Of a stretch of DNA of 29,726 nt, positions 7,988-17,206 are shown piece by piece. The notes under the pieces were generated by a model. It was not told the DNA's origin. It worked only from the letters and a program-made list of their open reading frames with translations, and ran no database searches. A program made the translations under genes and the position numbers. Every line of letters begins with the position of its first letter. Position 1 is the stretch's first letter. Origin of the DNA: CAG-877 sp963645945 (GTDB lineage: Bacteria; Bacillota_I; Bacilli_A; RF39; UBA660); NCBI GenBank assembly GCA_963645945.1, contig CAVIUA010000005.1:1-29726 (forward strand), in the 5' to 3' direction.

Positions 7988-9443
7988 TTATTTAGATTTA
8001 TCATTAGTAGAAATTAATAAGTTATTAAAAGAGAAGAAAATAACACCAAAAGACTTAGTTTTAGAGTCATTTGAAAGAATAGAAAAAGATAAAGACTTAA
8101 ACTGCTTTATTACCTTAAATAAAGAAGAAGCTTTAAAACAAGCAGAAGAATTAGAAGGAAAAGAAGTAGATTCTTTAACATTTGGTATTCCGATTGCTAT
8201 AAAAGATAATATTATCACTAAAGGATTACGTACAACAGCAGCTTCTAAAATGTTAGAAAACTTTGATCCTATCTATGATGCTGATGTTATTGAAAGAGTT
8301 AAGAAAGCTAATATGATTATCATTGGTAAAACAAACATGGACGAGTTTGCCATGGGCTCATCAAATAGAACATCATACTTTGGACCAGTAAAAAATCCAT
8401 GGAATGAAGAAAGAGTTCCAGGAGGTTCCTCTGGTGGAAATGCAGCAGCAGTTAGTAAAAGAATGATTCCATTCGCTTTAGGCTCAGACACAGGTGGCTC
8501 AATTAGACAACCTGCATCTTTCTGTGGAATAGTCGGCTTAAAGCCAACTTATGGACGTGTATCTCGTTATGGACTAATTGCCTTCGGATCAAGCCTTGAT
8601 CAAATCGGACCAATGACTAAAAACGTTTATGAAAATGCTGTACTTTTAAACACTATTTGTGGAAAAAGTGAAAAAGACTTAACATCAGTAGAAACAGATG
8701 AAGACTTTACTAGATTAATAGGAAAAGATATTTCAGGTTTAAAAATAGCAATTCCTAACTTTTATGTAAGTGACGCTGTAGATCAAGAAATAAAAGATAA
8801 ATTAAATAGTGTAATTGAATTATTAAAGAAAAATAATTGTACTATCGATTACGTTGATATTAATTATATTGATAAAGCTGTTCCATTATATCAAATTATC
8901 GCTATGGGCGAAGCTAGTTCAAACTTAGCTAGATTTGACGGTATAAGATATGGATACAGTTATGAAAATCCAAAAGATATTGAAGACCTATATTTAAAAA
9001 CAAGAAAGATAGGTTTTGGTGCCGAAGTAAAAAGACGTATCATGATAGGTAGTTATTTATTATCTGGCAAAAATGCCAAAGCTTACTACAATAAAGCTCT
9101 AGAAATAAGAGATGATATGCGTAAAAGCTTCCTAGAAACATTTAAAAACTATGACCTAGTAATAGGACCAAACAATACAACTGTAGCCTATGAATTAGAT
9201 AAAGGATTAGATGACGCTATAAAATCATTTATGGATGATGTTCTAACCATACCAGTAAACATGGCTGGTCTTCCAGGACTAAGTTTACCAATTGGATTTA
9301 ATAAAGATAAATTACCAATTGGTATGCAAATAATAGGAAGTCCATTTGGTGAAGCAAAAATATATCAACTAGCTAGTTTTATTGAAAAAGAACTTAATCT
9401 AGATTTAAATCCTAATAATAAGGAGAGTGAAAAGAATGACTAA
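7980..9443 (+). CDS. gatA: Asp/Glu-tRNA amidotransferase subunit A (GatA)
   Basis: The glutaminase subunit of GatCAB. It releases ammonia from glutamine for converting Glu-tRNA(Gln), and often Asp-tRNA(Asn), into the correct amide forms. The amidase-signature catalytic triad is intact: K75 (AIKDN), cis-Ser S174 (SDTGGSIRQP) and nucleophile-region SS at 150-151 (GGSSGGNAAA), with the spacing of known GatA proteins. The length of 487 aa is normal. The start is GTG at 7980, overlapping the last 8 nt of gatC, with a purine-rich AAAGGGTGG just upstream. It ends with an 8-nt overlap onto the gatB ATG, so the three subunits are translationally coupled. Confidence 0.95.
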   Translation: MHNYLDLSLVEINKLLKEKKITPKDLVLESFERIEKDKDLNCFITLNKEEALKQAEELEGKEVDSLTFGIPIAIKDNIITKGLRTTAASKMLENFDPIYDADVIERVKKANMIIIGKTNMDEFAMGSSNRTSYFGPVKNPWNEERVPGGSSGGNAAAVSKRMIPFALGSDTGGSIRQPASFCGIVGLKPTYGRVSRYGLIAFGSSLDQIGPMTKNVYENAVLLNTICGKSEKDLTSVETDEDFTRLIGKDISGLKIAIPNFYVSDAVDQEIKDKLNSVIELLKKNNCTIDYVDINYIDKAVPLYQIIAMGEASSNLARFDGIRYGYSYENPKDIEDLYLKTRKIGFGAEVKRRIMIGSYLLSGKNAKAYYNKALEIRDDMRKSFLETFKNYDLVIGPNNTTVAYELDKGLDDAIKSFMDDVLTIPVNMAGLPGLSLPIGFNKDKLPIGMQIIGSPFGEAKIYQLASFIEKELNLDLNPNNKESEKND

Positions 9444-10857
9444 TTATATTCCAACCATTGGTATTGAAGTCCATGTAGAATTAAAAACAAATACAAAAAT
9501 CTTTTCAAACTCCCTAAACGGATATGGACAAATGGCTAATTCCTTAACAAATGTTATTGACTTAGGTTATCCAGGAACATTGCCAACAGTTAATGAAGAA
9601 GTTATCAATTTAGCTATTAAAGCCGCAACAGTACTAAATTGTAAAATAAGAAAAGTAATGCACTTCGATCGTAAAAACTATTTTTATCCAGATAATCCAA
9701 AAAACTTCCAAATAACTCAGTCTAGAACACCAATCGGCTACGACGGTTACATCGAAATAGAAGTTGATGGTACAAAAAAGAAAATAGAAATAGAAGAAAT
9801 GCATATTGAAGAAGATACTTGCAAAAGTACCCATCGTGGTGATAAGACATTACTAGACTTTAATAGAGCTGGTGTTCCATTAATCGAAATAGTTACTAAA
9901 CCATGTATTAGTAATTCTAAAGAAGCTAAATTATACTTAGAAAAATTAAAAGAACTATTATTCTACACAGGAATAAGTGACTGTAAAATGGAAGAAGGTT
10001 CTATGAGGTGTGATGCCAATGTCTCAATAAGAAAAAATGAAGAAGATCCATTCGGTACAAAATGTGAAATTAAAAACATTGGTTCAATTTCTAACGTTGG
10101 TTTAAGTATCGAAAAAGAAATAATTCGTCAAAGTAAATTACTAGACGCTAATGAAACATTCCAAGAACAAACTAGACGTTATGACGATAAACTTGGTGAT
10201 ACCGTATTAATGCGTGTAAAAGAAACTGGAAATGATTATCGTTACTTCCCAGAACCAGATATTCCATATCTTTATCTTACAGATGAAATGATAGAAGAAG
10301 TTAAAAAGACAATTGAAATGTTACCTGATGAAAGAAAAGAAATTTATATTTCTAAAGGTGTAACAGAATCAAATGCTAAGAAACTAATCCAAAATAAACC
10401 ATTATCTGATTATTTTAACTTATTATTAAATGAAGATACTAACTTTAAAATAGCAAGTAATCTTCTATTAGGAGACATTTCTGCATACCTTAATAAAAAT
10501 GAAAAAAGTATCACAGAAACAACTTTAACAACATCTCGTTTTCTTGAATTAATTTCTAAATTAGATGATTCTACTCTAAGTAGTAAAAATTTAAAAGACA
10601 TTTTAGATAAAATTCTAGAAGAAGATAAATCAATTTCTGATATTATTAAAGAATCTGGAATAGAAAACATAAAAGATGATAATGCATTAAGAGAAATAAT
10701 TAAAAAAATAGTTTCTGAAAACGAAGAGAGTGTTAATGACTATAAGTCAGGACATGATCGAGCTATAAAATATCTCATGGGTCAAGTAATGAAAGAAACA
10801 AAAGGTAGTGCTAATCCAAAAATAGCCATGGATATTTTAACAGAAGAACTACAGTAA
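9436..10857 (+). CDS. gatB: Asp/Glu-tRNA amidotransferase subunit B (GatB)
   Basis: The kinase/tRNA-binding subunit that phosphorylates the misacylated tRNA carboxylate and receives ammonia from GatA. It shows the GatB signature start IGIEVHVELKT, DLGYPGTLP, HFDRKNYFYPDNPKN, and a C-terminal YqeY-like tRNA-binding domain ending KGSANPKIAMDIL. I place the start at ATG 9436 (473 aa). An in-frame GTG at 9427 lies 1 nt after the Shine-Dalgarno AAGGAG (9420-9425) and is too close, whereas the ATG has a 10-nt spacer. It overlaps gatA by 8 nt. No strong terminator is seen after it, and the next gene has its own promoter. Confidence 0.94.
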   Translation: MTNYIPTIGIEVHVELKTNTKIFSNSLNGYGQMANSLTNVIDLGYPGTLPTVNEEVINLAIKAATVLNCKIRKVMHFDRKNYFYPDNPKNFQITQSRTPIGYDGYIEIEVDGTKKKIEIEEMHIEEDTCKSTHRGDKTLLDFNRAGVPLIEIVTKPCISNSKEAKLYLEKLKELLFYTGISDCKMEEGSMRCDANVSIRKNEEDPFGTKCEIKNIGSISNVGLSIEKEIIRQSKLLDANETFQEQTRRYDDKLGDTVLMRVKETGNDYRYFPEPDIPYLYLTDEMIEEVKKTIEMLPDERKEIYISKGVTESNAKKLIQNKPLSDYFNLLLNEDTNFKIASNLLLGDISAYLNKNEKSITETTLTTSRFLELISKLDDSTLSSKNLKDILDKILEEDKSISDIIKESGIENIKDDNALREIIKKIVSENEESVNDYKSGHDRAIKYLMGQVMKETKGSANPKIAMDILTEELQ

Positions 10858-10864
10858 TTCATAA

Positions 10865-10893
10865 TTGAAAAAGAATAATTGATGGTGTATAAT
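10865..10893 (+). promoter_or_regulatory. Sigma-A promoter of the 10916-14259 operon
   Basis: TTGAAA (10865-10870), 17 bp, TATAAT (10888-10893), 22 bp before the ATG. Since no terminator separates gatB, read-through from gatCAB is also possible. Confidence 0.7.
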
Positions 10894-10915
10894 AAAAATA
10901 CTAGGATGTGATGAT

Positions 10916-11380
10916 ATGAAATATATAAAGAAAAATAAAAAAACTTTTATCGTAATAGGAATATTTCTATTATTTGTAATATTATTAATACCTGTAAAAA
11001 TAGCTTTATTTCCAAATGCTGGAAAAGCTCTTTATGGTGATCGTTTAGATGGTATTGAAAAAGTAGAAATTACTGATTCACAGTTAAAAAAAGTAAAAAC
11101 AGCATTAAAAGACCAACCTATAGTAGATGCTACTGCTAGAGTTTCTGGTAAAACTGTAGAAATAATAATAACAGTAGATGCTGAAGTATCATTAGATGTC
11201 GCTAAAGACATTGGTGCAAAAGCTATTGAACCATTCAAAAAAAATCAAAAAGAATACTATGATTTTCAAATCTTTGTTACAAAAGAAAAAGAATCAGAAG
11301 AGTTTCCAATCATTGGCTATAGGCATCACAAGTTAGATAAAATAACTTGGACTAAAGATAGAACAGGAAGTGCCGAATGA
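10916..11380 (+). CDS. Small N-terminally anchored extracytoplasmic protein, unknown function
   Basis: 154 aa. A lysine-rich start (KYIKKNKK) precedes one membrane helix at residues 9-30 (TFIVIGIFLLFVILLIPVKIAL). The remainder is a compact outer domain with alternating strands and helices (KTVEIIITVDAEVSLDVAKDIGAKAI, YYDFQIFVTK), somewhat like small Asp23/Gls24-type folds by pattern only. I do not recognise a family. The stop overlaps the next start (ATGA) by 4 nt, so translation is coupled to the GGDEF receptor gene, which suggests the two products work together. Confidence 0.75.
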   Translation: MKYIKKNKKTFIVIGIFLLFVILLIPVKIALFPNAGKALYGDRLDGIEKVEITDSQLKKVKTALKDQPIVDATARVSGKTVEIIITVDAEVSLDVAKDIGAKAIEPFKKNQKEYYDFQIFVTKEKESEEFPIIGYRHHKLDKITWTKDRTGSAE

Positions 11381-13419
11381 AAAAAAAGTTTCTAATATTT
11401 TTAATCCCAGTTATCATAGCGAGTGTAGCGTTTGTTGTTGTATATAGACATTATAATAAAGAAGATAAAACAACAACTCTAACCATTAGTGAAAAACGCT
11501 GGGTAGAAAAAAATAAAGATAAGACATATGACTTTGAAGTCGTTAATGATTATCCATTATATGGCCTAGCAGGCGAAGGTGTAATATTCAAATTCTTAGA
11601 TGACTTTGAAAAAAATATTGGTATTGAGTTTAATAGAATTCCATACCTAAAAAGTTCAAATCCCACAACAGATAGTTTTAGAATTGAAATACTAGACAAC
11701 AATGCTAAATTAAAAGATAAAAACTTATTTCTTTTCAATGATAACTATATTGTTGTAGGAAAAGAATACGAAAGAATCAACAGCACTAAAGATATGCGTA
11801 ACATAATATTTGGTGTTTTTGAAGAAGATGCCGAAGAAATAAGCTATTACCTAAAAGGTGGAAATAACTTATCATACAAGACTTATAAAGATATTACTGA
11901 ATTATATAAAGCCTTAGATAATGATGAAGTAAATATGATCGTAGTACCTAATATAATGTATTTAGACTATACCATTGAAAAAGATAAGTATTACATTAAT
12001 TATTATTTAACAGAAATGAAAAAACAAATAGTTCTAACTTTAAGTAATAATAATAAAGAATTAAATAAAATAGTTACAAAGTATTATAATAAATGGCGTT
12101 TAACAGCATATACAAAAGAATATAATGAAGCATATTTAGACTACTATTTATTAAAAAATAATTTAAGTGCTAAGACTAAAGCTTCACTTATATCAAAAGA
12201 TTATACTTATGGCTTTGTTAGTAACACACCATATGAAGTATTAGTAAATGGAAAACTAGCAGGTATAGCTGGCGAATATATTGACAGAATATCAAGACTA
12301 GCAGATATTAATTTTAAATACAAAGAATATAAAACAAAAACCGAGTTACAAAAAGCTATAGATTCAGGAGAAATAGATGTTTACTTTGATTACTATAACT
12401 ATAACAATGATAAATACTACGCTACATTATCTACTTTTATAGAACAATATGTAGTACTAGGTTATCAAAAAGATAATCATATAGTTAATTCATTCGAAAG
12501 TCTAAAAGGACAAGATATAGTTATGTTAAAAGAAGATTCACTATATAACTATTTCTCAACAAACTCACGTGCTAACATATCTGGCTATGATGATATAGAT
12601 AAATTATTATCTAAAGCCGGAAATAAAATGATAGTTCTAGATAGAGAAATCTATAATAACTATCAAACAACAAAATTCAAAAAGTTTAATATATTATACA
12701 TGGATACAATGTTAAATGATTATAAGTTCATGGTAAAGAAGAACAATGAAGCATTCTATGACTTATTTAATTATATTATCAATACTAATTCTTATTATAA
12801 TTATCGTAATACAGGAATAGAAAATCTTCATGCTTCAATATTAGAAGGTTCAACATTCCAACAAGTTTATACAATAGTATTAATAATCGTTTTTGTACCA
12901 TTGATAATATTATCAATAATTTACTTACTATATAAGAGAAAACGTAAAGTAAAGAAGGTTAAAACAAGTGAAAGACATAAATATACTGATATGTTAACTT
13001 CACTAAAAAATAGAAATTACTTAAATGCCAAAGTACCAGAATGGGAAGAATGCAAAGTTTATCCACAAGCTATTGTAATGGTTGACTTAAATAACGTTAA
13101 ATACGTTAATGATAACTTCGGCCATGAAGAAGGAGATCAACTAATCATTAAAGCTGCTGGAATACTTGTAAATACTCAGTTAGAAAATAGTGAAATTATC
13201 CGTACTGATGGAAATGAATTCTTAATTTATTTAGTAGGATATAGTGAAAGACAAGTAGAAACATACACTAAAAAGATAGCTAAAGAAATGAAAAACTTGC
13301 CACATGAATTTGGTGCCGCAATTGGCTATAGTATGATTTTAGACAAAATAAAAACATTAGATGATGCTATAAACGAGGCAACTCTACAAATGATAGCGAA
13401 CAAAGAAGATTTAAAATAA
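11377..13419 (+). CDS. Membrane receptor with solute-binding-like sensor and degenerate GGDEF domain
   Basis: 680 aa. A signal-anchor helix lies at residues 4-23, then a large outer region with at least one and probably two SBP_bac_3-like lobes (second starting near YTYGFVSNTPYEV, with AGEYIDRISRLADINFKY). A second membrane helix follows at ~495-517, then a cytosolic GGDEF-type domain (~530-680). That domain keeps the metal-site D570 in MVDLNNVKYVND and NFGHEEGDQ, but the signature loop is DGNEF (611-615) rather than GGDEF or GGEEF. The third position, normally an acidic metal ligand, is Asn, so cyclase activity is doubtful. A receptor that binds a ligand outside and binds nucleotide or signals inside is inferred. 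It overlaps the previous gene by 4 nt and precedes the YihY-family gene by 12 nt. Confidence 0.82.
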   Translation: MKKKFLIFLIPVIIASVAFVVVYRHYNKEDKTTTLTISEKRWVEKNKDKTYDFEVVNDYPLYGLAGEGVIFKFLDDFEKNIGIEFNRIPYLKSSNPTTDSFRIEILDNNAKLKDKNLFLFNDNYIVVGKEYERINSTKDMRNIIFGVFEEDAEEISYYLKGGNNLSYKTYKDITELYKALDNDEVNMIVVPNIMYLDYTIEKDKYYINYYLTEMKKQIVLTLSNNNKELNKIVTKYYNKWRLTAYTKEYNEAYLDYYLLKNNLSAKTKASLISKDYTYGFVSNTPYEVLVNGKLAGIAGEYIDRISRLADINFKYKEYKTKTELQKAIDSGEIDVYFDYYNYNNDKYYATLSTFIEQYVVLGYQKDNHIVNSFESLKGQDIVMLKEDSLYNYFSTNSRANISGYDDIDKLLSKAGNKMIVLDREIYNNYQTTKFKKFNILYMDTMLNDYKFMVKKNNEAFYDLFNYIINTNSYYNYRNTGIENLHASILEGSTFQQVYTIVLIIVFVPLIILSIIYLLYKRKRKVKKVKTSERHKYTDMLTSLKNRNYLNAKVPEWEECKVYPQAIVMVDLNNVKYVNDNFGHEEGDQLIIKAAGILVNTQLENSEIIRTDGNEFLIYLVGYSERQVETYTKKIAKEMKNLPHEFGAAIGYSMILDKIKTLDDAINEATLQMIANKEDLK

Positions 13420-13431
13420 GAGGTTGATAAA

Positions 13432-14259
13432 ATGGAGCGAGCAAAGGAATTCTTAAATAAAGCAATTGAATTAATCAAAAAGCCTGAAATGAGAATATTA
13501 CCTGGACATCTCGCTTTTTTCTTTGTCATGTCCTTAATTCCTATTATTGCTTTAATAGGAGCACTAGCATCAAAATTTTCAATTTCCTTAGACATTATAA
13601 AAGAAGCACTTGGTATTACAATACCAGTTGGAGTAGAAGATTTTATACATAGTATTATATCCGGAAAAGGATTAAGCTTTAACATCGGAATCTTCTTCCT
13701 ATCAGCTTTTATCCTTGCTTCCAATGGTACTCATGCTATAATAATAGCGTCTAATGAAATCTATAAAATAAAACCAAAAGATATTTTAAGACGTAGAACA
13801 AAAGCAATTTTAATGACTGTTATATTAGTAGAAATAATATTTTTCTTATTAATAGTACCAGTATTTGGAGATACAATATTTAATATATTAAAAACAAGCT
13901 TTGATAACAACACAACAACAGAAATATTATATAGAATATATCGTCTATTAAAATATCCATTATGTATTGCGGTTATTTATCTAAATATAAAACTTATTTA
14001 TATAATTGCTCCAGATGAAGAAATTGAAGGTAATACTGCTACAAAAGGAGCTATATTCACAACAATAAGTTGGATAATATGTTCAGAAATATATTCATTT
14101 TACTTAGACACATTTACAAAATATGATATTTTCTATGGTAGCATTTCTAATATAATTATTTTACTTCTCTGGGTATACATGCTATCATACATATTTGTTT
14201 TAGGACTAATAATAAATGCTGGTAGTTATAAAAATAATCAAAATATAGAAAAGCCGTAA
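13432..14259 (+). CDS. YihY/BrkB family inner membrane protein
   Basis: 275-aa polytopic membrane protein of the YihY/virulence factor BrkB family (formerly mislabelled ribonuclease BN). The family start ILPGHLAFFFVMSLIPIIALIGALAS and the later ILLLWVYMLSYIFVLGLIINA match the conserved core, with about six membrane helices. The biochemical role of the family is not established; in Bacillota it is commonly near envelope genes. It lies 12 nt after the GGDEF gene, with GAGGTTGAT before the ATG. A perfect 9-bp hairpin overlaps the stop codon and probably ends the operon. Confidence 0.88.
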   Translation: MERAKEFLNKAIELIKKPEMRILPGHLAFFFVMSLIPIIALIGALASKFSISLDIIKEALGITIPVGVEDFIHSIISGKGLSFNIGIFFLSAFILASNGTHAIIIASNEIYKIKPKDILRRRTKAILMTVILVEIIFFLLIVPVFGDTIFNILKTSFDNNTTTEILYRIYRLLKYPLCIAVIYLNIKLIYIIAPDEEIEGNTATKGAIFTTISWIICSEIYSFYLDTFTKYDIFYGSISNIIILLLWVYMLSYIFVLGLIINAGSYKNNQNIEKP

Positions 14260-14272
14260 ATCATTACGGCTT
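14251..14272 (+). terminator. Hairpin overlapping the YihY-family stop codon
   Basis: AAGCCGTAA (14251-14259) pairs perfectly with TTACGGCTT (14264-14272) across a 4-nt loop, and the stop codon is the last three bases of the left arm. The following tract (TTATTATGTT) is only moderately T-rich, so it may be a weak terminator or an mRNA-end stabiliser. Confidence 0.6.
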
Positions 14273-14285
14273 ATTATGTTATAGA

Positions 14286-14314
14286 TTGAAAAAAAATAAC
14301 GGTAATGCTATAAT
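14286..14314 (+). promoter_or_regulatory. Sigma-A promoter of the LtaS-type operon
   Basis: TTGAAA (14286-14291), 17 bp, TATAAT (14309-14314), with TGC before it (extended -10). Its position shows that an in-frame TTG at 14286 cannot be the start codon, because it is the -35 box. Confidence 0.8.
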
Positions 14315-14336
14315 ATATTCTAGCGAGGTTAAAAAT

Positions 14337-16424
14337 ATGAAAAGAATAAAATATAGATTAAACAAAACAAAAAATAAAATAATATCAAGTATAAAAAAAG
14401 CTAGAAAAGAACATATAGTACGTAAATATATTAATAATAACCAATTATTTTTAGTATATGTTATTACATGTTTAGTAAACGCTACTATGTTACGTTTCTT
14501 TTGTATTCATTCCATGAGTAATTACTTATCAGTCAAAGCTATCATGGGTGACTTAGCTATAATTCTTATTTTAGGTTCCTTTGGCTATTTATGTCATCCC
14601 AAAAATAGATTTACATATTATCTAATTTTTGATATTTTCTTAAGTGCAATATGTATGATAAATTCTGTATATTACACGTTCTATTCATCTTTTGCATCTG
14701 TATCAATGTTATCACTTACACAATACATTGGTGATGTAGGGGATGCTGTTGTTGAAAATGTCTTACAATTAAAGGATTTAGTATATGTAATAGGACCATT
14801 AGTATTGATATTTGTTCATGTAAAATTGAAAAAGAAAAATTACTATAAAAAAGTTGAAATAAAATCAGAACGTAAAAAGAAAATGACTAAGACACTTATA
14901 TCAGGAGCAGCTGTATTAGGCTTATTCATTGTAACGCTAACATCACTTGATGTAACAAGATTTATAAAACAATGGAATAAAGAATATATAGTTATGCGAT
15001 TTGGTATTTATATATATCAAAGCAATGATTTAATTACTTCGCTTCAGCCAAAACTAAATTCAATGTTTGGCTATGATAAAGCAAAAAAGAATTTCAATGA
15101 TTATTTTTCATCAAGAGAAGAAACGAAAACGAATGAATATACAGGTATATTTGAAGGCAAAAATATTCTAGTAATTCATGCTGAAAGTATGCAAAATAAT
15201 GTTATAGGTATGGAATTTAATGGTGAAGAAGTAAGTCCTACTTTAAATAAACTAGCTAGTGAAGGAATGTATTTTTCTAATTATTATTCACAAGTTAGTG
15301 TAGGAACAAGTTCTGATACAGAGCTAACTTTCTCAACATCATTAATGCCAACTAAATCAGGAACAGCATTTGTATCATATTCAAATAGAACTTACAACTC
15401 TATACCAAAATTATTAAACGATAAAGGTTATTACACATTCAGTATGCATGCTAATAACGCTGACTTTTGGAATAGAAGAGCAATGCATAATAGTTTAGGT
15501 TATCAAAGATTCTACAGTAAAAGTGATTATGATGTAACTTCAGAAACAACTATTGGCTTAGGTTTATCTGATAAAGAGTTCTTTAAACAGTCAATACCAA
15601 AACTAGAAAAGATTAATAAAGAACATGAAAATTGGTATGGTTTAATGATAATGTTAACAAATCATACACCATTCTCAGAAACAGATAAATATGGTGAATT
15701 TGCCGTGGATATGAAAGAAACTATTACTAATGAAGATGGTACTACTGAGGAAGTTGTTCATCCATACATGGAAGGTACAAAATTAGGAAACTATTTCAAA
15801 TCAGTTCACTATGCAGACAATGCTCTTGGTCAATTTTTAAATGAATTAGATGAAGCAGGTTTACTTGAAAATACAATAGTCGTTTTATATGGTGACCATG
15901 ATGCAAGATTACCAAAAAAAGAATATAATTTATTATATAATTACGATAAAGAAACAGATTCACTACTAGATAAAGATGATCCAAATTATAAAGAATATGA
16001 TTCATATCAATATGAATTAGGAAGAAAAGTACCATTTATTATTTGGAGTAAAGATATGGCAGGTACAAAATATAATCAAGAGATAACAGAAGTCATGGGT
16101 ATGTATGATGCTATGCCAACTTTAGGAAATATGTTTGGTTTCTACAATGATTATCAATTAGGCCATGATATATTCAATGTTCTTGGTCATAATATTGTAT
16201 GTTTTCCTAATGGTAACTGGGTAACTAATAAAGCTTATTATAACAGTCAAAAAGTAGAGTATTTATCATTAAATGGTGAAGCTATTAGTGAGGCTGAAAT
16301 AAAAGAAAATACTGAGTACGCAAATGCATTATTAGATGTTTCAAATGACATAATAGTATTTGACCTTCTTGCTAAAGAAGATGAAAATGAAGCATTGAAA
16401 AATCAGACTGAGGAAGGAAAATAA
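14337..16424 (+). CDS. Lipoteichoic acid synthase-like sulfatase-superfamily membrane protein
   Basis: 695 aa from ATG 14337, chosen because the promoter and GAGG (14325-14328) lie directly upstream; a longer frame would start inside the -35 box. Five membrane helices occupy roughly residues 35-235, then an extracellular sulfatase-fold domain. LtaS-type active-site residues are present: E283 (IHAES), nucleophile T324 (SVGTSSDTEL), and D520-H521 (YGDHDARLP). Known homologues transfer glycerol-phosphate from phosphatidylglycerol to build polyglycerol-phosphate lipoteichoic acid at the outer membrane face. The C-terminal ~60 residues are acidic and polar. The next gene begins 1 nt after the stop and is translationally coupled. 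LtaS versus related phosphoglycerol transferases (LtaP, MdoB) cannot be decided here. Confidence 0.9.
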   Translation: MKRIKYRLNKTKNKIISSIKKARKEHIVRKYINNNQLFLVYVITCLVNATMLRFFCIHSMSNYLSVKAIMGDLAIILILGSFGYLCHPKNRFTYYLIFDIFLSAICMINSVYYTFYSSFASVSMLSLTQYIGDVGDAVVENVLQLKDLVYVIGPLVLIFVHVKLKKKNYYKKVEIKSERKKKMTKTLISGAAVLGLFIVTLTSLDVTRFIKQWNKEYIVMRFGIYIYQSNDLITSLQPKLNSMFGYDKAKKNFNDYFSSREETKTNEYTGIFEGKNILVIHAESMQNNVIGMEFNGEEVSPTLNKLASEGMYFSNYYSQVSVGTSSDTELTFSTSLMPTKSGTAFVSYSNRTYNSIPKLLNDKGYYTFSMHANNADFWNRRAMHNSLGYQRFYSKSDYDVTSETTIGLGLSDKEFFKQSIPKLEKINKEHENWYGLMIMLTNHTPFSETDKYGEFAVDMKETITNEDGTTEEVVHPYMEGTKLGNYFKSVHYADNALGQFLNELDEAGLLENTIVVLYGDHDARLPKKEYNLLYNYDKETDSLLDKDDPNYKEYDSYQYELGRKVPFIIWSKDMAGTKYNQEITEVMGMYDAMPTLGNMFGFYNDYQLGHDIFNVLGHNIVCFPNGNWVTNKAYYNSQKVEYLSLNGEAISEAEIKENTEYANALLDVSNDIIVFDLLAKEDENEALKNQTEEGK

Positions 16425-16425
16425 T

Positions 16426-17049
16426 ATGAAATTAAAAAAGAAAGTAAAAATTATTCTAATAGTATTAATAATAATAATTGTTGGAGCTTTAGGCTTCCTT
16501 GGTTATAAAAAGTTTTTTGCAACACCAGCTGTTAGAGAAGCTAAAATATTAAATACAATAAAAGATTATGATTATGTTTTAAAAGATAACAAAAGTAAAA
16601 AATATCAAACCTTATTTAAAGAGTTAGCTAAAATATTAGAAGAAAAAGAAGTTGACTATGAAAAATATGTTTCAAAACTAGCAGAAATGTTTATTGTCGA
16701 TTTTTATTCCCTAAATGATAAAACAGCTAAAACAGACGTTGGTGGAGTAGATATAGTTCATCCTACTGCCTTAAGCAACTTCCTTGAAAATGCTGAAAAT
16801 ACATATTACAAATATGTTGAAAGTAACATTTATAATAATAGAAAACAAAGTTTACCAGAAGTTGATACAGTTACAATAGATAGCGTAGAACAAACCTCAT
16901 TTACCTTTGGTGAAACTATTGATGAGGAAGCATATAGCGTTAAAGTAACATGGAATTATACTGATGAGTCATTTTCAGACTATCAAAAAGAAGCAACACT
17001 AATATTTGTACATGATGGAAAAAAGTTATATTTAGTAGAGTTAAATTAA
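16426..17049 (+). CDS. Small anchored extracytoplasmic protein coupled to LtaS-like gene
   Basis: 207 aa of unknown family. A lysine-rich start (MKLKKKVK) is followed by one hydrophobic helix at residues 8-28 (IILIVLIIIIVGALGFLGYKK). The outer part is helical first (KKYQTLFKELAKILEEKEVDYEKYVSKLAEMF), then a beta-rich C-terminal domain (TVTIDSVEQTSFTFG, YSVKVTWNYTDE, KEATLIFVHDGKKLYLVEL). Its start lies 1 nt after the upstream stop and uses AAGGAA inside that gene's end. An accessory role in teichoic acid assembly is inferred from context only. A strong terminator follows. Confidence 0.75.
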   Translation: MKLKKKVKIILIVLIIIIVGALGFLGYKKFFATPAVREAKILNTIKDYDYVLKDNKSKKYQTLFKELAKILEEKEVDYEKYVSKLAEMFIVDFYSLNDKTAKTDVGGVDIVHPTALSNFLENAENTYYKYVESNIYNNRKQSLPEVDTVTIDSVEQTSFTFGETIDEEAYSVKVTWNYTDESFSDYQKEATLIFVHDGKKLYLVELN

Positions 17050-17050
17050 G

Positions 17051-17080
17051 AAGATTCACAAAACATTGTGAATCTTTTTC
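17051..17080 (+). terminator. Strong Rho-independent terminator of the LtaS-type operon
   Basis: A perfect 11-bp stem (17051-17061 with 17066-17076), 4-nt loop AACA, then TTTTT to 17079. Confidence 0.9.
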
Positions 17081-17173
17081 TATGAAAAAAATATGTCATC
17101 ATTGAAGATACGCTTAGAATTATTGAGTAAATTTCTAGTAAATGCTGAGCTAGTAAAATATTGGATTGTACGA

Positions 17174-17206
17174 CTAAAAAAAACTATTCAATATAGAATA
17201 GTTTTA
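17174..17206 (-). terminator. Rho-independent terminator of the LCP gene
   Basis: A perfect 10-bp stem (17180-17189 with 17196-17205) has a 6-nt loop. On the minus strand it runs into eight T's. The first arm on that strand overlaps the LCP stop codon. About 95 nt without any recognisable feature separate it from the convergent terminator at 17080. Confidence 0.8.

Noticed and set aside
9427..9435. GTG start for gatB
   Set aside because: It is 1 nt after the Shine-Dalgarno; the ATG at 9436 matches the conserved family start.
13326..13724. 132-codon minus-strand ORF across the GGDEF/YihY junction
   Set aside because: It lies opposite two well-supported genes and has no recognisable domain or ribosome site.
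14286..14336. N-terminal extension of the LtaS-like protein from TTG 14286
   Set aside because: The TTG is the -35 box of the gene's own promoter; the ATG at 14337 has a ribosome site.
17080..17173. Possible small gene or RNA between convergent terminators
   Set aside because: No ORF with a ribosome site, no promoter pair and no stable hairpin was seen.
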